In this document: positions 62,272 to 64,000 of the stretch, piece after piece
How the letters are laid out: every line of letters begins with the position of its first letter
How positions within the stretch are numbered: the stretch's first letter is position 1
From: Kryptolebias marmoratus
Lineage: Eukaryota > Chordata > Actinopteri > Cyprinodontiformes > Rivulidae
Assembly: GCF_001649575.2 (NCBI RefSeq)
Contig: NC_051434.1
Coordinates: 7,407,624 to 7,471,623 of the forward strand
Length of the DNA: 64,000 nucleotides
Direction: 5' to 3'
Notes under the pieces: generated by a model
What the model was told of the DNA's origin: nothing
The model's database searches: none
What the model saw: the letters and a program-made list of their open reading frames with translations, nothing else
Program-made: the position numbers and the translations under genes

Positions 62272-62418
62272 TTCAAAAAGAATTGGCCTCTTCCGATTGG
62301 TCGAGCTGCTGAAGAAACTTGTTTCTTATTGGTTAGAGCTACCTATGATTGGAAATGACGTCAGCAATGTATGTCTTTCTCATTGGTCATTGTAGTGAAA
62401 GATCTAGTGTTTGATTGG
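62272..62418 (-). promoter_or_regulatory. cks1b promoter with six CCAAT boxes, CRE and CHR-like site
   Basis: Six CCAAT boxes lie on the gene strand, at 62282-62286, 62296-62300, 62328-62332, 62348-62352, 62382-62386 and 62414-62418. Two pairs are spaced exactly 32 bp. A palindromic CRE (TGACGTCA) is at 62356-62363. A CHR-like TTTGAA is at 62272-62277 and an AGCGGG E2F/CDE-like core lies just downstream. Phased NF-Y sites with a CHR are typical of G2/M genes regulated by DREAM/B-MYB. That role is inferred from family knowledge. No TATA box is seen; TSS is probably near 62200-62260. Confidence 0.7.
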
Positions 62419-63422
62419 ATGTTGGAAATGAGGCGTTCACGTGTCTCTATTTATGTCGATGGTTTGTAGTCACTCGTTTAGGTTATTTTTCACTTTTTGA
62501 GATATTTTGCTTTCTATCATTTCTCAGAAGAAAACATGGAATTATTTTTTGCATTTACCTGCCAGTTGTTTTCTTCAACTAATATACAAATCATTTACCA
62601 CATAAAATAAGGGGTTTATTGCTAAATGTCTATACTATTTTCCTAATACAGATTAGATACATGAAGTGCTGACTGATTTGCTGATAAGTTATGTTAATAA
62701 ATAACCATTTTCACCTATTTTATCAAATTATTTCAAGACAGTTTGACTTATATCATGTTTTTATGCAACACTACTTAAATGTAACAATTTAAAATATTGT
62801 AAATTTTCTGTAAAATGTAAAAGTTTGGACTATTAGTTAGACCTACATGTAAAGTGATATTTCTTTGAGCTTATATTAGATGAATTTTTACAAACCAAAC
62901 GAGCAAATAATTTAGAAAATTGTTAGCCAGTTAAATAATTGGAATAATAAATAATGATGACCTTATAACAAGTATTTGACTTCCTTTATGAATTACAACA
63001 ATTAATATTTTTGTTAAACATAATGATACAGTGGTGAATTTCAAGCATCACAGCAGGAGGGCATGTTTTTCCAGTAAGTTGCCTACTTTTACCGTTAATG
63101 CTTTACAGTAATAAGCCTATTATTGGCTGATTTGTAGTCATACTTTTGGTAATTAAGTTTCAAAACTGATTGGCTCTGGGCAGTCAGATGAGGTTAAATA
63201 AGACTGTGTCACAATTTCTGTTTGGATTAACGAGAACACTGGAAGGAATATCAGAAATACCCAAGAAACAGCCCATACCGGGCAGTTTTAATGCAACTAA
63301 GTAAACACATACAAATTTACTATAGTTTGTGATTGTCACCTAATGAATATCAATTTTAATACAAGAGCTGAATTCATAACATCGCCTGCAAAGAAACATA
63401 ATAGCTAAAGGGTGGGCCTTTA
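62419..63422. other. AT-rich spacer between the two genes
   Basis: About 1 kb of AT-rich DNA lies upstream of both genes. No exon, repeat family or clear promoter was recognised beyond the CCAAT array; a CACGTG E-box sits near 62438. Confidence 0.5.
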
Positions 63423-63600
63423 GCTATTTGAACATCCATCCATTTTCTTTACCTGCTTCTCCTTTCCAGGATGCAGGGAGCTGGTGTCTATCTCCAGCCA
63501 TCAGTGTGTAAGAGATGGGGGACACCCTGGACAGGTCGCAAGTCCATCACAGGGACACATAGAGACAAACAACCATTTACACTCTTACCAAGGGTGGAAA
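63423..63600 (-). repeat. Fish SINE-like repeat, family C, copy 2
   Basis: Begins with CATCCATCCATTTTCTTTACC, contains CACCCTGGACAGGTCGC, then CACAGGGACACATAGAGAC and ACAAACAACCATTTACACTC. Read on the minus strand it is the 3' half of the same family as 5603-5895, which ends GTATAGAAAATGGATGAA. It is a very common fish repeat with a GGATGGATG tail. Confidence 0.7.
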
Positions 63601-63735
63601 TTAGCACCCACAACCGGCCAAATGCGGGTAAATATTTGAAGTGGTGGGTGAATTTGATCAACACACACGCCACTATGGCTGGTTGGCAATTTGAACAGAA
63701 AAGGTGTTATTTGTCCTCCTGACATATAGGGGGCA
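63600..63735. repeat. Interspersed repeat (family G) next to the THAP-like promoter
   Basis: This segment begins near GGAAATTAGCACCCACAA, passes GTGGTGGGTGAATTTGA and ends near TAGGGGGCAGCAATG. From memory it resembles a fish interspersed repeat whose start abuts the preceding family C copy. It could instead be the distal part of the THAP-like unit itself. Only one copy is in the window. Confidence 0.3.
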
Positions 63736-63779
63736 GCAATGTGCTCGAGTTGCTGCTGTTACCTCGAGCCCCGTTCCCC

Positions 63780-63904
63780 CATCAGATACGGTTCCCCAAT
63801 GACTTATATGGATAGACATGACATCACGTGACTTTGGATGAGCTCAAAACGCCGCCATCTTACGATAGTAATACAGCTCCGCTTTTGCGCTTATCTATAC
63901 AGGA
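63780..63904 (+). promoter_or_regulatory. Putative promoter of the THAP-like gene
   Basis: Upstream of the ATG are a CCAAT box (63796-63800), a TCACGTGAC E-box of USF/TFE type (63824-63832) and a YY1-type AAGATGGCGGC on the minus strand (63851-63861). Such TATA-less YY1 arrangements are common in housekeeping promoters. The close position to the ATG supports the exon call. Confidence 0.5.
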
Positions 63905-63978
63905 ATGCCTTCTTTTTATGCTGCATTTTTCTGCACAAATCTTCACGGAAAATGTCCGGACGGCATTACATTTAATCG
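63905..63978 (+). CDS. First coding exon of a THAP-domain-like protein (partial, runs off window)
   Basis: The ATG opens a 24-codon exon plus two bases, ending at a consensus donor CG|GTAAGT. The peptide begins MPSFYAAFFCTNLHGK and continues through C17 to ITFN plus a split R codon. It aligns with THAP N-termini (MxxxCAAxGCxN...ISFHR|FP). The exon also stops at the same place as THAP1 exon 1 (c.71 in human, c.74 here), which is strong structural support. The C2CH zinc domain would continue in the next exon. Oddities: the first zinc-ligand Cys is Tyr5 (a single G-to-A change would explain it), the second ligand C10 is present, and the usual FH reads FN. It could be a functional divergent THAP gene, a decaying copy, or exon 1 of a P-element/THAP9-like transposon. 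DNA binding is inferred, not shown. Confidence 0.55.
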
Positions 63979-64000
63979 GTAAGTGTTTTTCTTTTAATAA

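Noticed and set aside
1..64000. Bacterial-type systems, CRISPR arrays, microRNA genes and endogenous retroviruses
   Set aside because: No direct-repeat/spacer array, operons, recognised microRNA seed hairpin, or gag/pol-like frames with paired LTRs were seen by eye; the sequence is plainly fish nuclear DNA.

Overview
The window is vertebrate nuclear DNA from a teleost fish. It is AT-rich and CpG-poor, has spliced exons with GT-AG junctions, long TA and CA microsatellites, two N-filled scaffold gaps (8363-8666 and 38380-38917) and many repeats of types common in ray-finned fish. The repeat mix fits a percomorph, perhaps a killifish or livebearer. That guess is from memory of repeat sequences and is weak.

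Only two protein-coding loci are supported, both in the last 4.6 kb. (1) A complete cks1b-type gene on the minus strand, in three coding exons (61946-61888, 61738-61611, 60111-60062). It encodes a 78-residue cyclin-dependent kinase regulatory subunit with all anion-pocket residues, a 3' UTR and poly(A) signal near 59450, and a promoter at 62272-62418 with six same-strand CCAAT boxes and a perfect CRE. (2) The first coding exon of a THAP-domain-like gene on the plus strand (63905-63978), ending at a GTAAGT donor and preceded by an E-box/YY1-type promoter. The rest lies beyond the window, and the first zinc-ligand cysteine reads as tyrosine.

The first 59 kb holds no coding exon I can support. 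All long open frames there are chance frames, mostly in purine- or pyrimidine-rich DNA or in repeats. It is a gene desert or very large intron containing: (a) about ten copies of an interspersed repeat (family A) with an internally duplicated module, clustered between 31 and 37 kb; (b) three copies of a repeat (family E) carrying an internal GCTAAAAGTAGC-type minisatellite; (c) foldback elements (family B); (d) a 5'-truncated LINE with a 15-bp target-site duplication at 8165-8826; (e) outward-facing LINE 3' ends forming inverted arms around the second gap; (f) tRNA-derived SINEs, hAT-like and Tc1/mariner-like MITEs and other fish repeats; (g) unique, low-repeat blocks rich in homeodomain-type AT motifs that are candidate conserved noncoding elements; and (h) recurrent polypyrimidine islands.

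The two genes have no evident functional link. Cks1 is a cell-cycle adaptor, and THAP proteins are DNA-binding factors or domesticated transposase relatives. No rRNA, structured tRNA, microRNA or CRISPR was recognised. Family labels A-G are mine. Copy borders are approximate because they were found by eye.
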